This document shows, in pieces, positions 23,300 through 32,135 of a stretch of 64,000 nt of DNA. Made by a program: the position numbers and the translations under genes. The notes below the pieces were generated by a model, which did not search any database, was not told where the DNA came from, and was given only the letters and a program-made list of their open reading frames with translations. Positions within the stretch are counted from its first letter, which is position 1; each line of letters begins with the position of its first letter. Source of the DNA: Leucobacter chinensis (GTDB taxonomy: Bacteria; Actinomycetota; Actinomycetes; Actinomycetales; Microbacteriaceae); NCBI RefSeq assembly GCF_019049105.1, contig NZ_JAHQZR010000006.1, positions 352,829-416,828 on the forward strand, written 5' to 3'.

Positions 23300-23314
23300 T
23301 ACAAAGGAGTCACC

Positions 23315-24910
23315 ATGACTGCATTCCAGAACGACATCGAAGCCGTAGAGGCTCTGAAATCTGAGCAGGGTTCTGCTTGGGCAGAGATTAACCCCGAGTA
23401 CGTTGCTCGAATGCGTGCGCAGAACCGTTTCAAGACCGGTCTTGAAATCGCCCAGTACACGGCCGACATCATGCGCCGCGACATGGCTGAGTACGATGCA
23501 GACTCATCGGTATACACGCAGTCGCTCGGCGTGTGGCACGGTTTCATTGGTCAGCAGAAGCTCATCTCGATTAAGAAGCACTTGAAAACGACGAACAAGC
23601 GTTACCTGTACCTCTCGGGGTGGATGGTCGCCGCAATGCGCTCAGAGTTCGGTCCGTTGCCCGACCAGTCGATGCACGAGAAGAACGCCGTTCCCTCGCT
23701 TATTGAAGAGCTGTACACCTTCCTGCGCCAGGCTGACGCCCGTGAGCTCGACCTGCTCTTTGAACAGCTCGACTCGGCTCGCCTCGCTGGCGATGAGACG
23801 ACCGCTGAGTTTGTGCAGTCGCAAATCGACAACTTCGAAACGCACGTTGTGCCGATCATCGCCGACATTGACGCGGGCTTCGGCAACCCTGAGGCGACGT
23901 ACCTGCTCGCGAAGAAGATGATCGAGGCGGGGGCCTGCGCGATCCAGATCGAAAACCAGGTTTCAGACGAGAAGCAGTGTGGCCACCAAGACGGCAAGGT
24001 CACGGTTCCTCACGAAGACTTCATTGCAAAGCTCAATGCCGTACGCTACGCGTTTCTTGAGCTCGGCATTGAAAACGGGATCATCGTGGCCCGCACCGAC
24101 TCGCTCGGCGCGGGGCTCACGCAGAAGCTCGCCGTATCAAACGAGCCCGGTGACCTCGGTGACCAGTACAACTCGTACCTCGATGTCGAAGAGATCTCAG
24201 AGTCTCAGCTCGGCAACGGCGACGTCGTGATCAAGCGTGACGGCAAGCTGCTGCGCCCGAAGCGCCTCGCTTCGAACCTGTACCAGTTCCGTGCTGGAAC
24301 GGGCGAAGACCGCGTCGTGCTTGACTGCATCACCTCGCTCAAGCACGGTGCCGACTTGCTGTGGATCGAGACCGAGAAACCGCACGTTGAGCAGATCGCT
24401 GGCATGGTTGACCGTATTCGCGAAACCGTGCCAAACGCAAAGCTGGTCTACAACAACAGCCCGTCGTTTAACTGGACCCTGAACTTCCGCCAGCAGGCAT
24501 ACGACGCCATGCTCGAAGGCGGCCAGGACGTTTCGGCCTACGATCGCGACCGCCTCATGAGTGTCGAGTACGACGAGACCGACCTCGCTCGTCTTGCCGA
24601 CGAGAAGATTCGTACCTTCCAGCAAGACGGCTCGGCTCGCGCTGGCATCTTCCACCACCTCATCACCCTGCCGACCTACCACACGGCAGCGCTCTCGACC
24701 GACAACCTCGCGAAGGGCTACTTCGGTGACGAGGGTATGCTCACCTACGTTCGTGACGTGCAGCGTGAAGAGATTCGCCAGGGTATCGCGACGGTCAAGC
24801 ACCAGAACATGGCCGGTAGCGATATCGGTGACCGTCACAAGGAGTACTTCGCGGGTGACGCGGCGCTCAAGGCCGGCGGTAAAGATAACACGATGAACCA
24901 GTTCGGCTAA
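23315..24910 (+). CDS. aceA: Isocitrate lyase
   Basis: First enzyme of the glyoxylate shunt: splits isocitrate into glyoxylate and succinate, needed for growth on acetate or fatty acids. 531 aa. Catalytic loop DEKQCGHQDGKV has Cys near residue 221 in the KQCGH form of the long isocitrate lyase class (Pseudomonas-like), unlike the about 430-aa KKCGH enzymes common in actinobacteria. Other conserved parts: DIDAGFGNPEATYLLAKK and YNNSPSFNWTLNF. AAAGGAG lies 5 bases before the ATG. No malate synthase is nearby. Two palindromes upstream and a strong terminator downstream make it a single-gene unit. Confidence 0.96.
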   Translation: MTAFQNDIEAVEALKSEQGSAWAEINPEYVARMRAQNRFKTGLEIAQYTADIMRRDMAEYDADSSVYTQSLGVWHGFIGQQKLISIKKHLKTTNKRYLYLSGWMVAAMRSEFGPLPDQSMHEKNAVPSLIEELYTFLRQADARELDLLFEQLDSARLAGDETTAEFVQSQIDNFETHVVPIIADIDAGFGNPEATYLLAKKMIEAGACAIQIENQVSDEKQCGHQDGKVTVPHEDFIAKLNAVRYAFLELGIENGIIVARTDSLGAGLTQKLAVSNEPGDLGDQYNSYLDVEEISESQLGNGDVVIKRDGKLLRPKRLASNLYQFRAGTGEDRVVLDCITSLKHGADLLWIETEKPHVEQIAGMVDRIRETVPNAKLVYNNSPSFNWTLNFRQQAYDAMLEGGQDVSAYDRDRLMSVEYDETDLARLADEKIRTFQQDGSARAGIFHHLITLPTYHTAALSTDNLAKGYFGDEGMLTYVRDVQREEIRQGIATVKHQNMAGSDIGDRHKEYFAGDAALKAGGKDNTMNQFG

Positions 24911-24929
24911 ACACCGCTGACTGACCTAA

Positions 24930-24965
24930 AAGAGGGCCTGGCTTTTCACGAAGCCAGGCCCTCTT
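24930..24965 (+). terminator. aceA terminator
   Basis: Perfect 15-bp stem (24930-24944 with 24951-24965), 6-base loop; the stem's own right arm ends in CTCTT. It lies 20 bases after the aceA stop. Confidence 0.85.
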
Positions 24966-25046
24966 ACTGTGTGCAAACGCTTGAGCATGCCACCGCCATG
25001 CGCTCTGGGGCTATGCAAACCGTTCAAAAACCGTGAGACTGGAGAC

Positions 25047-25589
25047 ATGTACACGAGGGAGTTGGCCGAGGCCGCTATCGCGCACCTGCGAGAGCGGGGC
25101 TGGCAGTGTGAGCCTGTGAGCGTCTCAGAGACACCGCTGCCAGAGGTGCTCGAACACGCCTCAGACGAGCTCATCACTTGGGTCTCTACCTTCTCGTACC
25201 TCGCGTCTCCCGACGAGACGGTCTGGTTTTTGGCACGAGACGACTACGGGCCAGAAACCGACGACACCTTTAGCTGGGACGCCTTCGAGCGGCTGAGCAT
25301 CAGGGAAGCCGTGTCTGAAGCTGAGCGGAAGGGCGTCACTGCCTTCTGGCGTGGTTACCTTCCGATTTTGCTCTCGGTTCGAGGTGGCTACGAGTACCTG
25401 GCGCTCGCCGCAGACGGCTCGGTCGTGCACGGCGAGGCTCCCGACTTTGAGGCAACGACCACGGTGGCCGAATCGCTGCACACGTTTCTCGGAGCCATTG
25501 CGGGCGAAACCGAGGGGCTTCCTGAAACCCAGACCCCGCTTTCTGAATCGTTTGAGCGGCTGCTCTTTGGGGTGGTCTCGCGCAGGTGA
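25047..25589 (+). CDS. SMI1/KNR4 (SUKH)-like protein
   Basis: 180 aa from ATG 25047 (MYTRELAEAAIAHLRERGW). Acidic, with the FLARDDYGPETDDTFSWDAFE segment and a late GYEYLALAADGSVVHGEAPDF strand pair that resemble SUKH-fold proteins, many of which are immunity proteins to contact-dependent toxins. No toxin gene is adjacent, and the assignment is by pattern only. The longer in-frame start at 24969 would overlap the aceA terminator and is rejected. Weak -10 GAGACT lies 6 bases before the ATG. Confidence 0.55.
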   Translation: MYTRELAEAAIAHLRERGWQCEPVSVSETPLPEVLEHASDELITWVSTFSYLASPDETVWFLARDDYGPETDDTFSWDAFERLSIREAVSEAERKGVTAFWRGYLPILLSVRGGYEYLALAADGSVVHGEAPDFEATTTVAESLHTFLGAIAGETEGLPETQTPLSESFERLLFGVVSRR

Positions 25590-25625
25590 CTCGCCCTGGG
25601 GCGTCAGGCCCGGTTCTCGGTGAGG

Positions 25626-26630
25626 TCAGTGCTCTGCCGACCGAAATGCTCTGCTCACGGCTCGTGCGAGAACGCCCAGTTGCATCCACAGGGCAAAGCG
25701 ATAGAGCGGGCTCATGATGAAGCCCACGAGCGGTGCGGGTTTGCGCCCGGCGGGTCGTTCCCACGCGTGAGTGATCGTGAGCTGCGTTCCCGAAGCTGCG
25801 GGTTCGAGCGAGAAGCTGATGAGCCGGGCGTTACTCTTTGGCTTGTCGGGAAACTCGAAGCGCCAAGCGAGTGTGTGCTCAGGCTCATGCAGCACCCGGG
25901 TCGCCAGTTGCTTCTCGAAGCCGGCTTTCTGACGTATTGGTTTGCCGCTTGGCAGGGTGGTGAGTTGCGTTGTGATCCACTGCTGGGGCTGTGAAGGGCC
26001 ATGCCTCGTGACGGGCGTGATGCTTGCGACGAGCTCCTGCCACCGCGGCAGATTCTCGGGCGCCTCGAGGAGTGCCCAGACCTCACTCGGTGGAGCGGGG
26101 ATGAAGGCGGTTGCTCGACCACGCAGTTTGCGGGCCTCGATCGTGGTGCCGGTTGCTGGGCCGAGGCTGCTCGCCGCGTGTTCGAGGGTTTCAAGTACCG
26201 CCTCGGGTGAAGCATCGCAGCGCCGCATGATCGCGCTCGCCGAATGGTTATGCTCTGCGCAGAGCGTTGCGAGCACGGCGCCGGGGTAACCCGCTGGGTG
26301 CTTGGCGTCGGCGCCCTGCAGTGCCGCCAGTGCTTGGTCGTTCCACTCGTACCCGCCGGTTGAGTGGAAAACGATGGGGCCGGGAGTCTCGCTCGCTGTA
26401 ACGCCGATCGAGGCGAGCTGAGCTGCCTGTTCTTGGGCGACCGCGTCACGCGCGGCCTCGAGGGTGACGCCGTTTGCGCGGAGCGCCTGGCCAGCGATGC
26501 CTTCGTCGACCGTAAGTGCGAGGAGTAGGTGCTCTATCGTCGCGGTGCGAAGCCCGACCCGCGAAGCTTCTTCCATCGCGGTGATCGAGAGGGCCTGCGA
26601 TGCGGCGAGCATTCGTGTGAGGCGGCTCAC
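25626..26630 (-). CDS. Clp_N and SRPBCC domain fusion protein
   Basis: 334 aa. Residues about 1-150 form a Clp_N (ClpA/ClpC N-domain-like) region with two similar helical repeats (EASRVGLRTATIEHLLLALTVDEG, then HPAGYPGAVLATLCAEHNHS), normally a substrate- or adaptor-binding module. Residues about 170-320 form an SRPBCC/polyketide-cyclase-like domain (GRATAFIPAPPSEVWALLEAPENLPRW), a ligand-binding fold. No AAA+ motor is present, so it is not a Clp ATPase. Its start overlaps the stop of the upstream HTH gene by 4 bases, so the two are translated together. Confidence 0.85.
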   Translation of the reverse strand: MSRLTRMLAASQALSITAMEEASRVGLRTATIEHLLLALTVDEGIAGQALRANGVTLEAARDAVAQEQAAQLASIGVTASETPGPIVFHSTGGYEWNDQALAALQGADAKHPAGYPGAVLATLCAEHNHSASAIMRRCDASPEAVLETLEHAASSLGPATGTTIEARKLRGRATAFIPAPPSEVWALLEAPENLPRWQELVASITPVTRHGPSQPQQWITTQLTTLPSGKPIRQKAGFEKQLATRVLHEPEHTLAWRFEFPDKPKSNARLISFSLEPAASGTQLTITHAWERPAGRKPAPLVGFIMSPLYRFALWMQLGVLARAVSRAFRSAEH

Positions 26631-26872
26631 GCGTTTCTCCGCGGCATCGGAATGCTCTGGTCAACCTTCTTCGCGTACTTCTTGTGTGCCGCCTGGCGGG
26701 TCACGCCGAGCGCCTCTGCGATGTCGGGCCAGCCCATGCCGTCGCGCAGGGCTGCCTCGACTTGCGCGAGTTCGAGGCGGTCGGTGAGGCTACGCAGGGC
26801 AGCGACGGCCCTGAGGCCATCACGTGGGTGCGTCGTGTCTGCCGCGGCTTCGGCAATGTGGGTTGCGTGCAT
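26627..26872 (-). CDS. Small helix-turn-helix DNA-binding protein
   Basis: 81 aa. A helix-turn-helix occupies residues about 38-65: LELAQVEAALRDGMGWPDIAEALGVTRQAAHKKY, of the AsnC/Fis-like type without an effector domain. First gene of a two-gene unit with the Clp_N-SRPBCC fusion (ATGA overlap at 26627-26630). Its promoter has a consensus -35, and GTTG-A-CAA words lie at the -35 and again at the start codon, suggesting autoregulation. The likely regulator of its own operon. Confidence 0.8.
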   Translation of the reverse strand: MHATHIAEAAADTTHPRDGLRAVAALRSLTDRLELAQVEAALRDGMGWPDIAEALGVTRQAAHKKYAKKVDQSIPMPRRNA

Positions 26873-26908
26873 GTTGTCAACCTACGTTGCTTGGCCGGGT
26901 TTTGTCAA
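26873..26908 (-). promoter_or_regulatory. HTH operon promoter (TTGACA-N18-TAGGTT) with repeated GTTGACAA
   Basis: On the minus strand: -35 TTGACA at 26903-26908, 18-base spacer, -10 TAGGTT at 26879-26884, then 6 bases to the ATG, so the mRNA is leaderless. The word GTTGACAA occurs at the -35 and again as GTTGACAAC (itself an inverted repeat) between the -10 and the start codon, a plausible operator pair. Confidence 0.75.
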
Positions 26909-26923
26909 CTCTGGTTGCTCGGG

Positions 26924-27862
26924 CTAATCTGCCCTGAGCGCTTTCACCTCGGCCGCGAGGTTCGCCCTGGCGCGCCCCTCCCACAACTCATGCGCCGGAA
27001 CTGTCGCGTAGATGCGCTCACGCTCAAGATAGGCGTCAAGAATGCGCGAGCGCCCCTCCCGAAATTGGTCTTCGGGTACGTGCGCGTACTCGCTGCGCAC
27101 GGCCTCGCGATACTCGGTGTAGCGAGAGGTGGGAGCCGCGAAGATCGCGAGGTCGGCATCGAGCAGGTGCCGGGCACCCTCGTTCCCGGCAGCGCCTGCG
27201 CCGCCCGGTATCGTCTCGATCACGAGCTCGCCGACGAGCTTCGAAAGCTGCGGATCAAGGCCAGCCGAGTCGAGACGAGCGACCGCGAGGCCCGCTGAGT
27301 CCCGTTCATCACGGTTGCCGCGGCCCGTGTATACGGCATCGTGAAACCAGGCCGCGAGCAGCGTTTCGACCGCGATTGCTTCGCCACGAATTGAGAGCTG
27401 GTCGAGCGCGAGCAGCACGTCTTCGAGGTGCGTGAGCGTGTGGTAGGCGCGGTGAGGCTCGGCCCAGCGATCGATGAGTTCGTCGCCGAGCGAGAGCCAG
27501 CCCTCGATCTGCGGCGCTGATCCCTCGGCCGCGAGCAGGGTGGGCAGCCCACGCCACTCCTCGGCGAGGTAAGCGAGTCTTCGGGCCGGCCGCAGCGCCT
27601 CGCGGTCGCGTGACTTGACTCGAAGGCCCGAGCCGCGCAGCCGGTGCACGAGTTCGCGAGGGTCGACGGCAATAGCGCCCGCGGCAATGAGTGAGGCGTA
27701 GCGCGTCTCGGGAACGTCGTAATGATCGAGGTCGAAGCTGCGTCTCGCGAGCCCCGAAGCGCGAGCAAACTCGTGCAGTTCGGCGTAGCTCGAATCAGAG
27801 ACCAGGTGGCTCCACAGCATGCCGTGGGCGGGCCAGAGCGGTGCGTCGATGAGTATGGCCAT
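26924..27862 (-). CDS. DUF4031-HD phosphohydrolase-like fusion protein
   Basis: 312 aa. Residues 1-90 match DUF4031 (AILIDAPLWPAHGMLWSHLVSD, FDLDHYDVPE). The second half is an HD-type metal hydrolase: YHTLTHLEDVL and AWFHDAVYTGRGNRDERDSA give the histidine/aspartate ligands of predicted HD phosphohydrolases. Substrate unknown. Both domains also occur singly elsewhere; here they are in one frame with no sign of a frameshift. Preceded by a -10 seven bases before the ATG. Confidence 0.8.
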   Translation of the reverse strand: MAILIDAPLWPAHGMLWSHLVSDSSYAELHEFARASGLARRSFDLDHYDVPETRYASLIAAGAIAVDPRELVHRLRGSGLRVKSRDREALRPARRLAYLAEEWRGLPTLLAAEGSAPQIEGWLSLGDELIDRWAEPHRAYHTLTHLEDVLLALDQLSIRGEAIAVETLLAAWFHDAVYTGRGNRDERDSAGLAVARLDSAGLDPQLSKLVGELVIETIPGGAGAAGNEGARHLLDADLAIFAAPTSRYTEYREAVRSEYAHVPEDQFREGRSRILDAYLERERIYATVPAHELWEGRARANLAAEVKALRAD

Positions 27863-27869
27863 GGGGCCA

Positions 27870-27875
27870 ACCCTA
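27870..27875 (-). promoter_or_regulatory. Leaderless -10 (TAGGGT) of the DUF4031-HD gene
   Basis: On the minus strand TAGGGT ends 7 bases before the ATG beginning at 27862. Confidence 0.5.
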
Positions 27876-28005
27876 CTCTGTGAAGGAGGCCACGCCAGCG
27901 CCGAAATCGGCCGTAAAGGGGTCAGCTCGCGATACGCTGTACCCAGATCAACCGCATGAAGGCCGCTGCGACCGCAGGCGGTATGCCGAGTAAGAAGGAG
28001 GGTGC

Positions 28006-31000
28006 GTGTACCTCAAGTCGCTCACCCTGAAGGGCTTCAAGTCGTTCGCGCAGCCCACGACCTTCGAGTTCGAGCCGGGGGTGACCGCGATCGTCGGCCC
28101 GAACGGCAGCGGCAAATCAAACGTCGTTGACGCCCTCGCCTGGGTCATGGGCGAGCAGGGTGCGAAGACGCTGCGCGGCGGCAAGATGGAAGACGTGATC
28201 TTTGCGGGCACCTCGACTCGTGGGCCGCTCGGCCGAGCCGAGGTGAAACTCACGATCGACAACAGCGACGGGGCGCTGCCCATCGAGTACGCCGAGGTGA
28301 CGATTAGCCGCATTCTCTTTCGCAATGGCGCGAGTGAATATGCGATTAACGGCGAGGGGTGCCGCCTGCTCGACGTGCAAGAACTCCTGAGCGACTCCGG
28401 GCTGGGGCGCGAAATGCACGTCATCGTGGGGCAGGGGCAGCTCGACGCCGTGCTGCGTGCCACACCCGAAGACCGGCGCGGTTTCATCGAAGAAGCCGCC
28501 GGCATCTTGAAGCACCGCCGCCGCAAGGAGCGCACGCTGCGCAAGCTCGAGGCGATGGAGACGAACCTGACTCGGCTCAACGACCTCGCTGGCGAGATCC
28601 GCCGTCAGTTGAAGCCCCTCGGCCGTCAGGCAGAGGTCGCCCGCCAGGCCCAGCACATCGCTGCCGAGGCACGCGACGCGAAGTCGCGTTTGCTCGCCAA
28701 CGAGGTCTTTCACCTGCGCGAAGAACTCAGCGAACTGACTAAGGATGACGCCGCGAGGCATTCAGAGCGCATTGTTTTGCAAGAGCAACTCGAACAGAAG
28801 ACGCTCCGGGTGAAACGCATCGAGCAAGAGCAGCACGGCGATGATGTCGACACCGCGCGTCGCGTGACACTCGACCTTGAGCGCGTGCAACATCGGCTCC
28901 AGGGGCTCTACAGCCAGGTGCAGCAGCGCCTCACCTTTCTCGCAACGCAGGCCGATACCGGCGAGCAACTGCAGGGCGTCTCGCAGCAGGCGATCGAAGA
29001 GGCCAATGCAGAGGCAGAGCGCTTAGCGGCACTCATTCCCGATGCTGAGGCGGCCTCAACCGAGGCGCAGCAGGCCACACGTATCGCGGCGCAAGAGCTC
29101 GACGCTATCGACGAGCACATTGCTCAGCAGAGCGCGCTCGTGTCGCAGCACGATCTTGAACTCGCGGGGCTGCGCGGTCGTGTTGAGACGGCCAAACAGT
29201 CGCTCGAGACGCTCATGCGCGAGGCGGGGCGTCGGGGAGAAGCGCACGCGCAGGCCGAAGAACGGCTCACCGCCGCGCAGGCCGCCCTCGCCGAGTTCAC
29301 CGAGGCGAGCGAGGCCGAAGCGCTGCCCGAAACCGAAGAGCTTGAGCGCTCCTATGCCGCCGAACGCGAGCGGCACGCGAGCTTTGAGCAGGCGCGCGAT
29401 CAGGCGCGCGATGCCGTGCACGAACTCCAGCGCGAGCACTCCGCCCTGAGCGCGAAAATCTCGGCACTGCTGAGCGCAACCGAGGTGCGTGACGCGAGCG
29501 GGGCGCTCGAAGCATCGAGCCTCGGTCGCGTCTCTGATCACGTGCAGGTAGAGGCAGGGCACGAGGCCGCGGTGAACGCTGCGCTCGGCGTCTTTAGCGA
29601 CGCGGTCCTGGTCGCCGACTCTGAGGGGGCCCAACACATCATTGAGCAGGCTCGCGACGGCGCGCTCGGCAGGCTCGGCGTCGTCATCGCGAGCGCCGCC
29701 GTCGAGCCTGGGCCCGCGATCGATGGGCTCGTGCGCGTGGCCGACGTCGTCACTGCACCCGACGGCGTGCTCGGGGTACTCGGCGCGAGCTATATCGCGA
29801 GCGATCTCGCTGCGGCTATTGCCAGCGAGGCGAAGCTTCAAGACGCCCTTGGCGGCGGATCGTACACCCTGGTCACGCCCGAGGGCGACGTGCTGACTCC
29901 ACACACCATGTCTGGCGGTGCCGGCGAATCACCCTCGCGTCTCGAGCTCATCGCCGAGCGTGACCGGGCGACCGAGCAGCTCGAAGCGCACGAGGCGACG
30001 CTCGAGAAGGCGCGGGTCACCCTCGAAGAGCGTGTGCGGCAGGCGAAGACCTCTCAGGAGCGGGTCGACACGCTCTTCCAGACTTTGCGAACCGCCGACG
30101 CGACCCTCGCCGAGGCCAGAGCCAAAGAGCGTCAGCTCGTTGCGCAACACGAGGCGGCCGCGTCAGAGCTCGCTCGCGTTGCCGAGGGGCGCGAGGCGAC
30201 GACGACCGCGATCCGCGAGGCCGAGGCTCGGGTGGTAGAAGCCGAGCGGCTCTACGAAAAGGCGAGCACGAAGCCCCGGCCCATTCTCGACGCGAGCTCG
30301 CGAGACGAGGCCGCGGCGTTTGTCGAGAAGAAGCGCGACGAAGAGGTCGAGCTGAGGCTCACGCTTGAGACTGCGAGAGAGCGGGCCCGCGCGCAGGCCA
30401 CGAGCCGCGACGCGCTCATCGCCCAGCACGAGCGCGAGCAGCGAGCGGCCGAGGAGGCCGCGAGGCGAGCCGTGCTTCGTGCGAGGCAGGTTGCCGAGGC
30501 CGAGCGCGTTTCGGCGCTGCTACCAGCGATCACCGCAGCGTGCGACCGCTCGCTCGCCGAGGCCCGCGTGAAGCAGCAAGAGGCCGAGGCGCTGCGTGCG
30601 AAGCAGAGCCAGGAGCTCACCCTGCTCCGCTCTGAAGAGGCGGGGCTGCGTGCGAGGCTGCAGAAGCTCACCGAAAGCGCGCACTCCTCTGAGCTGAGGC
30701 TTTACGAGCGCAAACTGCACCTCTCGAGCCTGCTTGAGCGGGCCGGGCAAGAGCTGGGCCTCGTCGAAGAGGTGCTCATTGCCGAGTATGGCCCCGACGT
30801 GCCGATTCCCGTCGCGACCACAGACGATGCCGAGCCGCAGACCATCGCCTTCGACGTTGCCGAGCAAGAGGCCAGGTTGCGCAAGGCCGAGCGGGCACTC
30901 GCCGAGCTTGGGCGCATTAACCCCCTCGCGCTTGAGGAGTTTGCGGCGCTCGAGCAGCGGCACAGCTTCTTGAGCGAGCAACTCACAGACCTGCAAAAAA

Positions 31001-31530
31001 CTCGCGCCGACCTCGTGTCGATCATTGAAGAGCTCGACTCGAAAATGGAGGGCATTTTTGTCGAGGCCTTTAACGATACGAAGAACGCGTTCGGCGAGAT
31101 TTTCCCGATTCTCTTTCCCGGCGGATCGGGCGACATCTCTCTCACCGACCCCGAGAACATGCTCGAGACCGGCATCGACGTCGCCGTTCGTCCCGCGGGC
31201 AAGAACATCGAGAGGCTCTCGCTGCTCTCGGGAGGCGAGCGGTCGCTCGCGGCGGTGGCCTGGCTCATTGCCATTTTTCACGCGCGACCCAGCCCCTTCT
31301 ACATCATGGACGAGGTCGAGGCGGCACTGGACGACGCCAACCTCGGGCGCCTGCTGCAGGCCTTTGAGACCCTGCGTGAGCACTCGCAACTCATTGTCAT
31401 CACACACCAGAAGCGCACGATGGAAATTGCCGATGCGCTCTATGGCGTCTCGATGCGCCAGGACGGAGTTTCGGCCGTGATTGGTCAGCGGGTCGGCAAA
31501 GAAGAGACCGGCGCCGAAGCGGGGCTATGA
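28006..31530 (+). CDS. smc: Chromosome segregation protein SMC
   Basis: 1174 aa, the family length. ATPase head halves at the ends: Walker A GPNGSGKSNVVDAL near residue 32, ABC signature LLSGGERSLAAVAW near 1073, Walker B FYIMDEVEAALDD near 1097. Two long coiled coils flank a hinge at about 500-660. Works with ScpA/ScpB to compact and separate chromosomes. GTG start with AAGGAGG 6 bases upstream. Its stop overlaps the convergent tetR gene's end by 6 bases. Confidence 0.98.
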   Translation: MYLKSLTLKGFKSFAQPTTFEFEPGVTAIVGPNGSGKSNVVDALAWVMGEQGAKTLRGGKMEDVIFAGTSTRGPLGRAEVKLTIDNSDGALPIEYAEVTISRILFRNGASEYAINGEGCRLLDVQELLSDSGLGREMHVIVGQGQLDAVLRATPEDRRGFIEEAAGILKHRRRKERTLRKLEAMETNLTRLNDLAGEIRRQLKPLGRQAEVARQAQHIAAEARDAKSRLLANEVFHLREELSELTKDDAARHSERIVLQEQLEQKTLRVKRIEQEQHGDDVDTARRVTLDLERVQHRLQGLYSQVQQRLTFLATQADTGEQLQGVSQQAIEEANAEAERLAALIPDAEAASTEAQQATRIAAQELDAIDEHIAQQSALVSQHDLELAGLRGRVETAKQSLETLMREAGRRGEAHAQAEERLTAAQAALAEFTEASEAEALPETEELERSYAAERERHASFEQARDQARDAVHELQREHSALSAKISALLSATEVRDASGALEASSLGRVSDHVQVEAGHEAAVNAALGVFSDAVLVADSEGAQHIIEQARDGALGRLGVVIASAAVEPGPAIDGLVRVADVVTAPDGVLGVLGASYIASDLAAAIASEAKLQDALGGGSYTLVTPEGDVLTPHTMSGGAGESPSRLELIAERDRATEQLEAHEATLEKARVTLEERVRQAKTSQERVDTLFQTLRTADATLAEARAKERQLVAQHEAAASELARVAEGREATTTAIREAEARVVEAERLYEKASTKPRPILDASSRDEAAAFVEKKRDEEVELRLTLETARERARAQATSRDALIAQHEREQRAAEEAARRAVLRARQVAEAERVSALLPAITAACDRSLAEARVKQQEAEALRAKQSQELTLLRSEEAGLRARLQKLTESAHSSELRLYERKLHLSSLLERAGQELGLVEEVLIAEYGPDVPIPVATTDDAEPQTIAFDVAEQEARLRKAERALAELGRINPLALEEFAALEQRHSFLSEQLTDLQKTRADLVSIIEELDSKMEGIFVEAFNDTKNAFGEIFPILFPGGSGDISLTDPENMLETGIDVAVRPAGKNIERLSLLSGGERSLAAVAWLIAIFHARPSPFYIMDEVEAALDDANLGRLLQAFETLREHSQLIVITHQKRTMEIADALYGVSMRQDGVSAVIGQRVGKEETGAEAGL

Positions 31531-32061
31531 GCCACGGTTCGAGGTGTTCTCGAGCATCTCGGTGAGGGCAACCCACGTCTCATCAAGGTCAGCGTCGTGG
31601 GCAAACCTGCCCGTGAGTTCCAGGGCCACGAGGCCGTGCGCTGCCGCCCAAGCGACGCGCGCTTTCGGGTGCTCTGACGTGCTTTCTCCGAAGTAGGCAA
31701 GAATCGCCGACATCGCCTGCTCTTCAACTCCGTCTTCGAGAAGGTCGTGGTCGAGCGGGCGCGACATCATGAGCTGGTAGAGCGCGGGGCGTTCGTGTGC
31801 CCATTGCCGGTAGAGCCTGGCAAACCTCGCGAGGGGCGTCTCGCCCTCGAGTGCTGCTTCGGTAAACGCCTCTGCGAGGTACCTGAAGCCGCGTGAGATG
31901 AGTGCGTGCTCGAGGTCGGCAGCGCTCGAAAAGTGTTTGTACAGGCTGGGGGTCTTGATGTTTGCTGCCCTCGCGAGCACCCCGAGCCCGAAGGCGTCTG
32001 GCCCGAGCTCTTCAAGGAGCGGTTCTGCGAGATTAAGCAGCGCTTCACGTCGAGTGGTCAT
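31525..32061 (-). CDS. TetR family transcriptional regulator
   Basis: 178 aa. N-terminal TetR HTH: LLEELGPDAFGLGVLARAANIKTPSLYKHFSS; the C-terminal part resembles the WHG/TetR_C ligand domain (LARLYRQWAHERPALYQLMMSRPL, HGLVALELTGRF). ATG 32061 is chosen over an in-frame start 15 codons upstream because a TACAGT -10 lies 6 bases before it. Divergent from ftsY over 86 bases; target and inducer unknown. Confidence 0.85.
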   Translation of the reverse strand: MTTRREALLNLAEPLLEELGPDAFGLGVLARAANIKTPSLYKHFSSAADLEHALISRGFRYLAEAFTEAALEGETPLARFARLYRQWAHERPALYQLMMSRPLDHDLLEDGVEEQAMSAILAYFGESTSEHPKARVAWAAAHGLVALELTGRFAHDADLDETWVALTEMLENTSNRGS

Positions 32062-32067
32062 GCCCCT

Positions 32068-32073
32068 ACTGTA
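32068..32073 (-). promoter_or_regulatory. Leaderless -10 (TACAGT) of the tetR gene
   Basis: On the minus strand TACAGT lies 6 bases before the ATG beginning at 32061. Confidence 0.6.
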
Positions 32074-32135
32074 CGCCGCGCGCTGACTGGGTATGCTGAC
32101 CGCCACGGGTAGCCAGGAGTGGGGGCCTTCTTCGC

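Noticed and set aside
24969..25046. 26-residue N-terminal extension of the SUKH-like protein
   Set aside because: It begins directly after the aceA terminator stem and is cysteine/proline-rich, unlike the rest.
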